Source of the DNA: Bombella favorum
Lineage (GTDB): Bacteria; Pseudomonadota; Alphaproteobacteria; Acetobacterales; Acetobacteraceae
Direction of reading: 5' to 3'
NCBI RefSeq assembly: GCF_014048475.1
Contig: NZ_NWUS01000001.1
Coordinates: forward strand, 186,001 to 250,000
Length of the DNA stretch: 64,000 nucleotides
The notes under the pieces: model-generated
The model's input: the letters and a program-made list of their open reading frames with translations, nothing else
What the model was told of the DNA's origin: nothing
Databases searched by the model: none
Made by a program: the position numbers and the translations under genes
Part shown: positions 27,821 through 35,507 of the stretch, one piece after another
Layout: the number at the start of each line of letters is the position of its first letter
Numbering within the stretch: position 1 is the first letter of the stretch

Positions 27821-29314
27821 ATGAGCCGCTCTGGCCCTTATAGCCGTGATGGGCAGGGGCACGGCAAGAGAGGAAGCAGCCGGACCGCCCTGGCTGTTGG
27901 TATTTTCATGTTTCTGGGAGCCTGCTCCGGAGAAAATGGTCATGAAAGGGCAACATCCCCGGTGGCGACTGCGCCAGTGCCGGTGGAGAAACCGGCCCGT
28001 ATCGGGTTGATTGTCCCGCTTAGTGGCCCTCATGCTGCTATTGGCCAGCGTATGCGGGATGCTGCCAGACTGGCACTGCCGGAGAATCAGACCCCTTCGA
28101 TGGATGTGTTTGATAGTGCCCAGCCGGAAGGTCCAGTTCATGCAGCACGGCAGGCTTTGGCAGCTGGTGATAAGATTGTGCTGGGGCCACTTACGGCAGG
28201 CGATACCCAGGCCGTAGCGTCTGTCCTGCAACCAGTCAGCGTCCCGGAGCTTGCTTTTACCAGTGATGTGGCACAGGCCAAACCGGGTGTCTGGGTCATG
28301 GGGTTAACACCAGAACAGCAGGTTCGTCGCCTTGTGGATGCAGCCCGGCTGGATGGCCGGAAACGCTTTGCGGCGTTTCTGCCAGATACGGCTTTAGGCC
28401 ATTCCATGGGAGAGGGGCTGACCCTTGCTTGTCAGGAAGCAGGGCTTGAGACGCCACAAATTGCGTTCCATAGCAGTGATCTCAACGACATCACCCAGAA
28501 GATGGCACAGTTGAGCCATCATTCATTAGCAGGGGGGACGGGGGCTGCGCAGGCCTCTCCGGGAGCAGAGAGTGGCCCTTCGGCTGTTGACCCGTTGAAT
28601 GATGGTGATGAGATAGGGGCTTCTGCGGTTAAGTCGGAGCATACGGATCAGCCAACCGGAGCGGCCTCTGAGGCTTCCCCTCCGCCTTTTGATGCGCTGC
28701 TTCTGGGCGATACGGGGCTTGATCTGGCCCGTGTGATTGATGCGTTGCGGACTAATCAGCTTCTTGTCCCGCAGGTGCGTATTCTTGGGCCGATGCTTTG
28801 GCGTTCCTTTGATGCCAAGCTGGGGGATTTGCGAGGTGCTTGGTATGTGGCGTTTGATGAGAAGCAGCGTAGTGGTTACGTGCAGAGCTATCAGAACGCC
28901 TATCAGCAGAAACCATCCCCGGTTGCTGATTTTGCTTATGATGCAGCTGCCCTTGCTGGTGCTTTGATCCGTCAGAATAAACTGAATGTGGCTACATTGA
29001 CCCAGCGGGAGGGGTATCTTGGGGTGAATGGCCTTTTCCATCTGCGGCCAGATGGTCGGATGACCCGTGCTTTGGGCATTTATCAGATTGCCCCGGGTGG
29101 GGGGAGCCAATTGATTGTTCCAGCATCTCGTGATCTGGCACCAGCATCTAGCCAACCCGCTGGGACTGTCGTGCCAGGGCAGCAGGCGGCGGCGTCATCA
29201 GGGGCGGTGCAGGCCAAGGCTATGCAGACCCCTCCGACAGCGGTTTCCGATGTTGCTGTTTGGTCTCCGTCTCGTCATGCGGCGGTTGGAAGTGATGCCC
29301 TTTCAACGCCTTGA
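27821..29314 (+). CDS. Penicillin-binding protein activator LpoA-like lipoprotein (type I periplasmic-binding fold)
   Basis: LpoA homologues are outer-membrane lipoproteins that stimulate the class A penicillin-binding protein. From the start at 27821 the product has 497 residues with a hydrophobic signal (TALAVGIFMFLGAC, Cys near residue 35). A periplasmic-binding-like domain follows, with IGLIVPLSGPHAAIGQRMRDAA near 63-84. Internal Ala/Ser/Pro-rich inserts (about 238-285) are low-complexity. The start is uncertain: ATG 27821 does not overlap rsmI, whereas ATG 27794 has a strong GGGGGAG site but overlaps the rsmI start by 16 bp. It is divergent from rsmI by 11 bp. Confidence 0.82.
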   Translation: MSRSGPYSRDGQGHGKRGSSRTALAVGIFMFLGACSGENGHERATSPVATAPVPVEKPARIGLIVPLSGPHAAIGQRMRDAARLALPENQTPSMDVFDSAQPEGPVHAARQALAAGDKIVLGPLTAGDTQAVASVLQPVSVPELAFTSDVAQAKPGVWVMGLTPEQQVRRLVDAARLDGRKRFAAFLPDTALGHSMGEGLTLACQEAGLETPQIAFHSSDLNDITQKMAQLSHHSLAGGTGAAQASPGAESGPSAVDPLNDGDEIGASAVKSEHTDQPTGAASEASPPPFDALLLGDTGLDLARVIDALRTNQLLVPQVRILGPMLWRSFDAKLGDLRGAWYVAFDEKQRSGYVQSYQNAYQQKPSPVADFAYDAAALAGALIRQNKLNVATLTQREGYLGVNGLFHLRPDGRMTRALGIYQIAPGGGSQLIVPASRDLAPASSQPAGTVVPGQQAAASSGAVQAKAMQTPPTAVSDVAVWSPSRHAAVGSDALSTP

Positions 29315-29345
29315 TGGCGTATGCGGTATTGGAGTGATGTAACAG

Positions 29346-29379
29346 AAAACCCCGTCCGAGGAGATCGGCGGGGTTTTTC
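29346..29379 (+). terminator. Rho-independent terminator after the LpoA-like gene
   Basis: A stem of AAAACCCCG (29346-29354) with CGGGGTTTT (29369-29377) and a 14-base loop is followed by further T residues. It can also serve the opposite strand, since the other side is A-rich. Confidence 0.88.
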
Positions 29380-29404
29380 TTTGAGGAAGAGAGGGGGTTC
29401 TTCT

Positions 29405-29803
29405 TTAGCAGGTGGCTGTATCAGTCTGATGCAGGGGAAGGACGGGCCGAATAGTATGCAGGGCTTCAGAAAGATTCCGGTACCGCCCGAGTTCATTGTC
29501 TCGCAGGCAGTCTGTCAGGATCCATTCAGGGCCGCTCAGGCTGATGATGTAGGCAGGATCAGTATTTTCCCGAACCCAGATGACCACCAGGTTGGCGTCA
29601 TCTGTACGTTGTTCTGGTGCGGCTTCGATAGAGGCATCAAGAATGCCCATTTTCTCGCTGGCGGCGAGCCATTTGGCGAGATAATGGCGGTGGTGAGGAA
29701 GGAGTTTCTGGCGGAATGGGACGACAATACCGGCGGCACGATCCCGGGCGTTGGAGGAGGGGGCTGTGGCGTGATTCGCCACGCAAAACGCTTTTTGAGC
29801 CAT
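29405..29803 (-). CDS. Conserved-looking hypothetical protein, 132 residues
   Basis: I do not recognise a named family. The protein starts MAQKAFCVANHA, is soluble and mixed-charge, and its C-terminal half is the most distinctive: NLVVIWVRENTDPAYIIS, then SGPEWILTDCLRDNELGRYR and LSEALHTIRPVL (about residues 70-122). The start has an excellent ribosome site (AAGGAG eight bases upstream), which supports translation. It lies between the LpoA terminator and the LpxL-like gene, in the opposite direction to lpoA. Confidence 0.72.
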   Translation of the reverse strand: MAQKAFCVANHATAPSSNARDRAAGIVVPFRQKLLPHHRHYLAKWLAASEKMGILDASIEAAPEQRTDDANLVVIWVRENTDPAYIISLSGPEWILTDCLRDNELGRYRNLSEALHTIRPVLPLHQTDTATC

Positions 29804-29974
29804 GTCAGAATCTCCTTCATGGCAACAGGGAAATCCCCTGTCGCATTACCATCAGAACAACCCATGAGTGCCGAAGCGCGCTATCTGAAAAGTGAACAGG
29901 AAGGCTTGGCTGCTATGATCTTGCTCTTATTTTGCAATCCTACCATGTTTTCTGTGCATGGCTAGAAGAAAAAT

Positions 29975-30886
29975 TTACTTTTCCTTATTCTGATAATAGG
30001 ACTTGGCCCATCTCCTATGCAGCCAGAGCCAGTTTTCCGGGCGTTTTGTGATCCATTGTTCCAGTTCATCATTCAGGCGTTGGGTGAGATGCCGAATCAT
30101 TTCATGGCGGGACAGGAATGGTTTGGTGAGAGTCTGGGGATCGAGAGAAGAGGTCACTTCAAGCACCAAACGGGCGGGACCTTCCCGCCAGACATAGCCC
30201 GTAATAATCAAAGCGTTGAACCGGAGCGCAAGAGCCGCAGCGGCCGGGGCGGTCATGGTGGGATGGCCGAAGAAAGAAACCTCGATCCCATCATTCATTT
30301 TCTGGTCGCCTAGAACTCCGAGATATCCGCCTTTGGCAAGATGATGGACGGCCTCTCGTGCGCCTTGTTTTCCCTTAGGGAAGAATGAAACTGGCACACC
30401 GGCAATACGACGCCGGAGTTGGCAGAGGAGCTGGTCTACTAACGGGTTATTGGGGGCCCGATAGAAGGGTGAGAATCCCATCCCATAATGGGCGACGATC
30501 AGGGGCATGAGTTCCCAGTTGCCGAGATGGCCCGAGAAGAAAATGACAGGTCGTCCGCTTTGGCGGGCATGATGCAGTAGCTGGTCGTTCAGGACACGCC
30601 AACCCGGCCCACTTTCTGAATCTGAGGGGAGAGTTGGTAGATGAGGGAGTTCCGCCAGTGTGGAGCCGATATTTCCCCAGCAGCCTTGGATGATCTTCTT
30701 GCGGCTTTGTTTTCCTAGCGTTGGGAAGGCTCGTTGTAGATTAAGGTCTGCAATGTGGGATGAGGGGAGAAACAGGCCAATATGACGGGCAATGCCCCCC
30801 CCTAGTCGGGAGGAGAGACCGGCAGGCATTTTACTAGCAGACCAAAGAAGCCCCTTCAGGCCCCATGCTTCAAGATGATGCTTCAT
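29975..30886 (-). CDS. Lipid A late acyltransferase, LpxL/HtrB family
   Basis: This family adds a secondary acyl chain to lipid A at the inner membrane. The 303-residue product has the HxxxxE acyltransferase motif in FFSGHLGNWE (His120, Glu125) and FFPKGKQGAREAV plus LGVLGDQKMNDGIEVSFFGH farther on. An N-terminal hydrophobic part anchors it. It is directly upstream in transcript order of none but follows lpxK by 35 bp on the minus strand, and the block waaA-lpxK-LpxL gives a lipid A/Kdo operon. Which chain it adds is not readable. Confidence 0.88.
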   Translation of the reverse strand: MKHHLEAWGLKGLLWSASKMPAGLSSRLGGGIARHIGLFLPSSHIADLNLQRAFPTLGKQSRKKIIQGCWGNIGSTLAELPHLPTLPSDSESGPGWRVLNDQLLHHARQSGRPVIFFSGHLGNWELMPLIVAHYGMGFSPFYRAPNNPLVDQLLCQLRRRIAGVPVSFFPKGKQGAREAVHHLAKGGYLGVLGDQKMNDGIEVSFFGHPTMTAPAAAALALRFNALIITGYVWREGPARLVLEVTSSLDPQTLTKPFLSRHEMIRHLTQRLNDELEQWITKRPENWLWLHRRWAKSYYQNKEK

Positions 30887-30921
30887 GTGTCTTTCTGGTC
30901 TGTTGGGCAGAAGGGCTTCTA

Positions 30922-31914
30922 TTATCCGTGATCATTTGCCAGAAAATGATCAAGAAGTTCATCGGCTATAGCGGGGTTGCTCCATCGGGGTTCAACGTCA
31001 AGACTAATGACGAAATTCTGGAAAAGGGAGGGCAGCTTGACGTAGTCCTTCTCAGTCGTCACCAGCATAGTGTCTGGCGCATGAGCAAGTTGGGCAAGTT
31101 GCTTTAATTCACGGTCTGAATAGATGTGGTGATCCGGGAAGGTGAGAGTCCGCAGTAAGGTGAGGCCGGCCTCCTGCAGGGTAGAAAAGAATTTCTGCGG
31201 GCGGCCAATTCCGGCAAAGGCGATGATCTGAAAACCCCGCAGTTTGTGGAGGCTTGTTCCGGGGGAGAGTATCCCTTTCAGGACAGGGAGAGATTGGGGA
31301 ACCTGTTTGGCAATATGCTGGCGGTCTTCCCCAAAGATTACGACCGCTTGTAGGCGAGGCAGAATGTCGGAAAGGGACTCCCGTAATGGGCCAGCGGGGA
31401 GCAGACGCTGGTTGCCTAGCCCCGCAGGGCCGTCAACGATCAGGATGGACATATCCTTATGAAGGGAAGGGTCTTGCAACCCATCATCCATCACCAGGCA
31501 GTCCGCTCCTGCAGCGATGGCCTGTAAGGCATTGGCCTGCCGGTCTGGCCCCCTCCATGTAGGGGCAAGGCGGGCTAGCAATATGGTTTCATCCCCGACA
31601 TCAACGGCTTTGTCCAATTCAGGATGGATAAGCCCCGTTTTTCTGGAACGCCCGCCATAACCGCGGGTGATAGCGTGAGGGGTACGGCCTCTTCGTATTA
31701 GTTGTTGGAGTAGATGTAGGGCCATGGGGGTCTTACCAGTCCCCCCAACGGTGATGTTGCCGCAGCAGAGAACCGGGACCGGCAGTTTGAGTGAGGGCTG
31801 GTTTTGCCGTTGTCGGGTGAAGAATCCCGTTGCTTTGCTGAGGGGCAGCAGGAGGTTGGATAGCGTGGTTGGGGCAGGGTTCTGCCAGAAGGAGGGGGCC
31901 ATCAGTCTCATCAT
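30922..31914 (-). CDS. lpxK: Tetraacyldisaccharide 4'-kinase
   Basis: LpxK phosphorylates the 4' position of the lipid A precursor at the inner membrane. The 330-residue protein has a short hydrophobic N-terminus and the P-loop GNITVGGTGKTP at 52-63. The family motif VMDDGLQDPSLHKD follows near 139-152, then GPAGLGNQRLLPAGPLRE near 160-177. The start ATG shares one base with the waaA stop (TAATG), a sign of translational coupling; the next ATG at 31911 is also possible. Confidence 0.95.
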   Translation of the reverse strand: MMRLMAPSFWQNPAPTTLSNLLLPLSKATGFFTRQRQNQPSLKLPVPVLCCGNITVGGTGKTPMALHLLQQLIRRGRTPHAITRGYGGRSRKTGLIHPELDKAVDVGDETILLARLAPTWRGPDRQANALQAIAAGADCLVMDDGLQDPSLHKDMSILIVDGPAGLGNQRLLPAGPLRESLSDILPRLQAVVIFGEDRQHIAKQVPQSLPVLKGILSPGTSLHKLRGFQIIAFAGIGRPQKFFSTLQEAGLTLLRTLTFPDHHIYSDRELKQLAQLAHAPDTMLVTTEKDYVKLPSLFQNFVISLDVEPRWSNPAIADELLDHFLANDHG

Positions 31915-33215
31915 TATGCCTTATTAGGCAAAACTGTGTCCTTAATAAGGCGAACCGCACATGCGCTGGCCTGATTCCTTTTGGGGGGATGGGGAATGGG
32001 CAGATGTGGGATAGTCAACCAATGTGCGAGAGTGTTGGCATCGTTGATGCGATGAAGAGAAGCGGCGTAGCGGGAGCAGAGGTCAACCCAGTTCTGCATA
32101 TAGGGGCCAATGGCTGTAGGGCGTTGGAAATGGAGAGATTCCAAGGGATTATGCCCCCCGCCGGGGAGGGTGAGAGAGTTGCCGATGAAGACACGGTCAG
32201 CTAGCTGAAAAAAAAGTCCAACCTCTCCCAGCGTATCAATGATCCACAAATCATCTTGTGGATGGGGAAGCTGTTGCTTGGAACGCTGCGGGGCCTGATG
32301 GTATTGGGCTAACTCCCGCCCCCGTTCAGGATGGCGGGGAATGATGATGCCGAGTAGGTCCGGCCGTTTTTCTCGGGCTTTTCGCACTGCTTCTACGATG
32401 ATGTCTTCTTCGCCTGGATGTGTTGAGGCCGCTACAAAAATGGGTCGCTGTCCGATCTGCCTGCGGAGGGCTGCGGCTTCGTTCTTATTAAAGGGTAGAG
32501 GTGGTGTGTCTTCCTTCAGATCGGCAGGGGGAAGGAGTGGTCCGATGCCGAATCGGGCAAAGGCTCGCTCATCTTCCAGGCTCCGGGGCATGATCCAGCT
32601 GCAGGGTTTCATGAGATGGCGCAGCAGCGGGGTTGCCCATCGCCAGCGTGCTGCAGATTGCGGCGAGAAACGCCCGTTGAGCAGCATGACGGGAAGCTGT
32701 CTTTTCCGGCACAGACCAAGGAGGCCCGGCCAGAGTTCACTTTCCGTGAGGACCAGCCCGATAGGCTGCCAATATCTCATGAAACGCTCAAGAAGATGCG
32801 GCGCATCGTAGGGGATGAGCTGATGGATCAGCCGTCCTGTATGAGTGGCTGGATGAGTCGCCACCGTTTTCCCACCGGTTAAGGTGGTGGTCGTCATAAG
32901 GATGGTCAGGTCCGGGCAGTCCATTAGGAGTTGATTAGCAACAGGGAGAATGCAGCGGCTTTCTCCTACGCTTGCAGCGTGTATCCAAAGGAGATGTTGG
33001 GCATGGGGCGGGCGGGCTACTCCCGGCCTTGCGAAACGTTCAGGGAGGCGGGTGTTATCTTCTTTGCCTTGGTGCAGCCTTTTGCGTGCATGGCGGCGGA
33101 GCCACGGCATGGCTATGTGGCCGATTAGTGACCATATCTTGAAGAGGGGATCAGATGGAGAAGCTGAAATCGGGCAACAGCGTATTGAACGTTCTATACG
33201 GCGCATGTGGTGCAT
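31914..33215 (-). CDS. waaA: 3-deoxy-D-manno-octulosonic acid (Kdo) transferase
   Basis: WaaA adds Kdo to lipid A on the inner leaflet. In 433 residues the N-terminal part has the family block QGKEDNTRLPERFARP near 49-64, the catalytic glutamate in HAASVGE (Glu85) and LTESELWP near 157-164. GGGHNPLE (near 369-376) contacts the CMP-Kdo donor. The product length is usual for WaaA. ATG 33215 was taken; ATG 33206 is nearly equal. Whether it adds one or two Kdo residues cannot be told. It leads the minus-strand LPS unit with lpxK and the LpxL-like gene. Confidence 0.93.
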   Translation of the reverse strand: MHHMRRIERSIRCCPISASPSDPLFKIWSLIGHIAMPWLRRHARKRLHQGKEDNTRLPERFARPGVARPPHAQHLLWIHAASVGESRCILPVANQLLMDCPDLTILMTTTTLTGGKTVATHPATHTGRLIHQLIPYDAPHLLERFMRYWQPIGLVLTESELWPGLLGLCRKRQLPVMLLNGRFSPQSAARWRWATPLLRHLMKPCSWIMPRSLEDERAFARFGIGPLLPPADLKEDTPPLPFNKNEAAALRRQIGQRPIFVAASTHPGEEDIIVEAVRKAREKRPDLLGIIIPRHPERGRELAQYHQAPQRSKQQLPHPQDDLWIIDTLGEVGLFFQLADRVFIGNSLTLPGGGHNPLESLHFQRPTAIGPYMQNWVDLCSRYAASLHRINDANTLAHWLTIPHLPIPHPPKRNQASACAVRLIKDTVLPNKA

Positions 33216-33361
33216 TTTCGCATCATCTCTTCGTTACAAGATAGGAGGAAGGGTAAAAAATTTTTCCTTAGGACAGGAGGGCCTTGCCGAGATGGGCATC
33301 CTTGTGCAACGAGATGACCCACTTAATTATAGATGCAGGATTATCCTCAAGGGAGCTGACC

Positions 33362-34213
33362 ATGTCAGAAACGGAAGCGCACACGCAGCAGGAAACGGCC
33401 AAGGGCAGACTTATGGCCGGTAAGCGCGGCGTTGTCATGGGTGTGGCGAATAAGAACTCCATCGCTTGGGCTATTGCTAAAGCCTGTGCTGATCAAGGGG
33501 CTGAGATCGCCTTCACATATCAGGGTGAGGCACTGGGCAAGCGTGTTCGCCCATTGGCGGAGAGTGTGGGTTCCTCCATGGTTCTGCCCTGCGATGTAAG
33601 CGACGATAATGCCATCAATGCCACATTCGATGAGGTCGAAAAGGCATGGGGCAAGATTGATTTCGTTGTTCATGCCATTGGCTGGGCTGATAAGCAGTAT
33701 CTGCGTGGGCGTTATGTGGATACCCCTCGTGAGGCTTTTCTGCAGGCGCTGGATATTTCCTGCTTCTCCTTTACCGCAGTGGCCCGCCGGGCGTCAGCTA
33801 TGATGAATGCCGGTGGCTCCCTGCTGACCTTGACCTATCTGGGTGCTGAACGTGTCATGCCCCATTATAACGTGATGGGCGTAGCCAAGGCAGCACTGGA
33901 GGCTTCCGTCCGCTATATGGCGGTGGATCTGGGGCGTGATGATATCCGTGTGAATGGTATTTCCGCTGGCCCGATCATGACACTGGCCGCTAATGGCATT
34001 GGCGATTTCCGCTACATTCTGCGTTGGAATCAGGTCAATGCCCCGATGGAACGTAACGTGTCTCTGAAGGATGTTGGCGGGTCTGGCCTGTATCTGTTGT
34101 CTGACCTTTCCAGCGGTGTGACGGGTGAGATCCATCATGTTGATTGCGGGTACAACATCATTGGTATGAAGAACCCGGACGCTCCCGATATGAGCCTCGC
34201 ATCAGGGGAATAA
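33362..34213 (+). CDS. fabI: Enoyl-[acyl-carrier-protein] reductase (NADH), FabI
   Basis: FabI reduces enoyl-ACP in fatty acid elongation. The 283-residue SDR protein has the catalytic pair Tyr169-x6-Lys176 in HYNVMGVAKAALE, and TLTYLGAERVMP before it. The NADH site GVANKNSIAWAIAK (27-40) also matches. The start at ATG 33362 has GGGAG six bases upstream; longer readings have no ribosome site. It precedes aroC by 6 bp in an operon. A FabI isozyme is the usual target of triclosan-type inhibitors, as family knowledge. It lies head to head with waaA. Confidence 0.94.
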   Translation: MSETEAHTQQETAKGRLMAGKRGVVMGVANKNSIAWAIAKACADQGAEIAFTYQGEALGKRVRPLAESVGSSMVLPCDVSDDNAINATFDEVEKAWGKIDFVVHAIGWADKQYLRGRYVDTPREAFLQALDISCFSFTAVARRASAMMNAGGSLLTLTYLGAERVMPHYNVMGVAKAALEASVRYMAVDLGRDDIRVNGISAGPIMTLAANGIGDFRYILRWNQVNAPMERNVSLKDVGGSGLYLLSDLSSGVTGEIHHVDCGYNIIGMKNPDAPDMSLASGE

Positions 34214-34219
34214 GAACTA

Positions 34220-35314
34220 ATGTCTGAAAACAGTTTTGGGCGTCTTTTTCGTGTCACGACATGGGGGGAGAGTCATGGTCCAGCTATTGGCTGTGTTATT
34301 GATGGCTGCCCACCACGCCTAAAACTGTCTGAAGACGACATCCAGCCTTGGCTGGACAAGCGGCGGCCGGGACAGTCTCGCTATACGACTCAACGTCGTG
34401 AGCCGGATCAGGTCCGGATTCTGTCTGGCGTTTTCGAGGGGCAGACGACGGGGACACCCATTTCCCTGATGATTGAGAATACGGACCAGCGTTCTCGCGA
34501 CTATGGCGAGATTGCGCGGCAATATCGCCCCGGTCATGCTGATATCGCTTATGATCTGAAATACGGCATTCGTGATTATCGTGGTGGTGGTCGGTCTTCT
34601 GCTCGGGAGACAGCCATGCGTGTTGCCGCTGGGGCTGTAGCTCGGGTTATCCTGCGGGAATTGGTTGGCCCACAATTGCTTATTCGTGGTGCCCTCACGG
34701 GTATTGGTGGGCAGTCTGTAGACCGAAGCCGCTGGGATTGGGCAGAAGTGGAGCAGAATCCGTTCTTCTCGCCGGATGCTGAAATCGTTCCGTCCTGGGG
34801 GGAACAGCTGGAGGCGGTACGGAAGTCAGGTTCATCCATCGGTGCAACGCTGGAAGTTGTGGCAGAAGGCGTGCCTGCCGGTCTGGGTGCGCCTGTCTAT
34901 GGCAAGCTGGATGCCGAGCTTGCTGGTGGCATGATGGGTATCAATGGTGTGAAGGCTGTTGAGATTGGCGACGGGATGGGCGTGGCTTCCCTGCATGGGG
35001 AAGAGAACGCCGATCCTATTCGCCCTTCGGGAAATCCGATGGAGCCTGCTTTTTTGAGCAATCATGCCGGAGGGATTCTAGGCGGTATTTCTACAGGGCA
35101 GCCTATCGTGGCACGAATGGCTATCAAGCCGACCAGTTCCATTTTACTGCCGGTTCCAAGCGTTACACGGGATGGCGAGGCTGTAGAGGTTCGGACCAAA
35201 GGGCGGCATGACCCCTGTATCGGTATCCGAGCTGTGCCAGTGGCTGAGGCCATGATGGCGTGTATTTTGGCAGACCAGCTTCTGCGCAACCATGCCCAGT
35301 GTGGATGGCTTTGA
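34220..35314 (+). CDS. aroC: Chorismate synthase
   Basis: This flavin-dependent enzyme makes chorismate from EPSP, the last common aromatic step. The 364-residue product has the family signatures: the N-terminal [34 protein letters not shown] near 50-65, [13 protein letters not shown] near 118-130 and KTKGRHDP-like [17 protein letters not shown] near 325-341. It starts 6 bp after fabI. With aroE and the chorismate mutase gene elsewhere in this window it forms part of the aromatic pathway. Confidence 0.96.
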   Translation: MSENSFGRLFRVTTWGESHGPAIGCVIDGCPPRLKLSEDDIQPWLDKRRPGQSRYTTQRREPDQVRILSGVFEGQTTGTPISLMIENTDQRSRDYGEIARQYRPGHADIAYDLKYGIRDYRGGGRSSARETAMRVAAGAVARVILRELVGPQLLIRGALTGIGGQSVDRSRWDWAEVEQNPFFSPDAEIVPSWGEQLEAVRKSGSSIGATLEVVAEGVPAGLGAPVYGKLDAELAGGMMGINGVKAVEIGDGMGVASLHGEENADPIRPSGNPMEPAFLSNHAGGILGGISTGQPIVARMAIKPTSSILLPVPSVTRDGEAVEVRTKGRHDPCIGIRAVPVAEAMMACILADQLLRNHAQCGWL

Positions 35315-35350
35315 AAAACAGTGTTATTCAGCCGGAAGGCTAATCGGCTG

Positions 35351-35399
35351 TAACAATATATAGTGCCTCTTACCTATTGGTGTACCCTATATATGGCGA
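35351..35399 (+). promoter_or_regulatory. Pair of NrdR-type boxes upstream of nrdA
   Basis: Two 16-base sites, 35351-35366 (TAACAATATATAGTGC) and 35384-35399 (ACCCTATATATGGCGA), resemble the NrdR consensus ACACTATATATTGTGT in either orientation. They lie 33 bp apart, close to three helical turns as usual for NrdR pairs. A 6-bp stem-loop (35329-35350) touches the first box. NrdR binding here would repress nrdAB when dATP is high; this is inferred. Confidence 0.7.
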
Positions 35400-35507
35400 T
35401 GAGGCACACTTCCCGCTTAAAAACAAGCCTTGAAATGAGCTCTTCATCCGTGGGAAATGGGGCCAATAATTATGCTCAAAATGATGCCGAAATGAGGGGC
35501 TCGATTC

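Noticed and set aside
29321-29965. A 214-codon plus-strand frame after the LpoA-like gene
   Set aside because: It crosses the terminator and the well-started minus-strand gene at 29405-29803; translation looks random.
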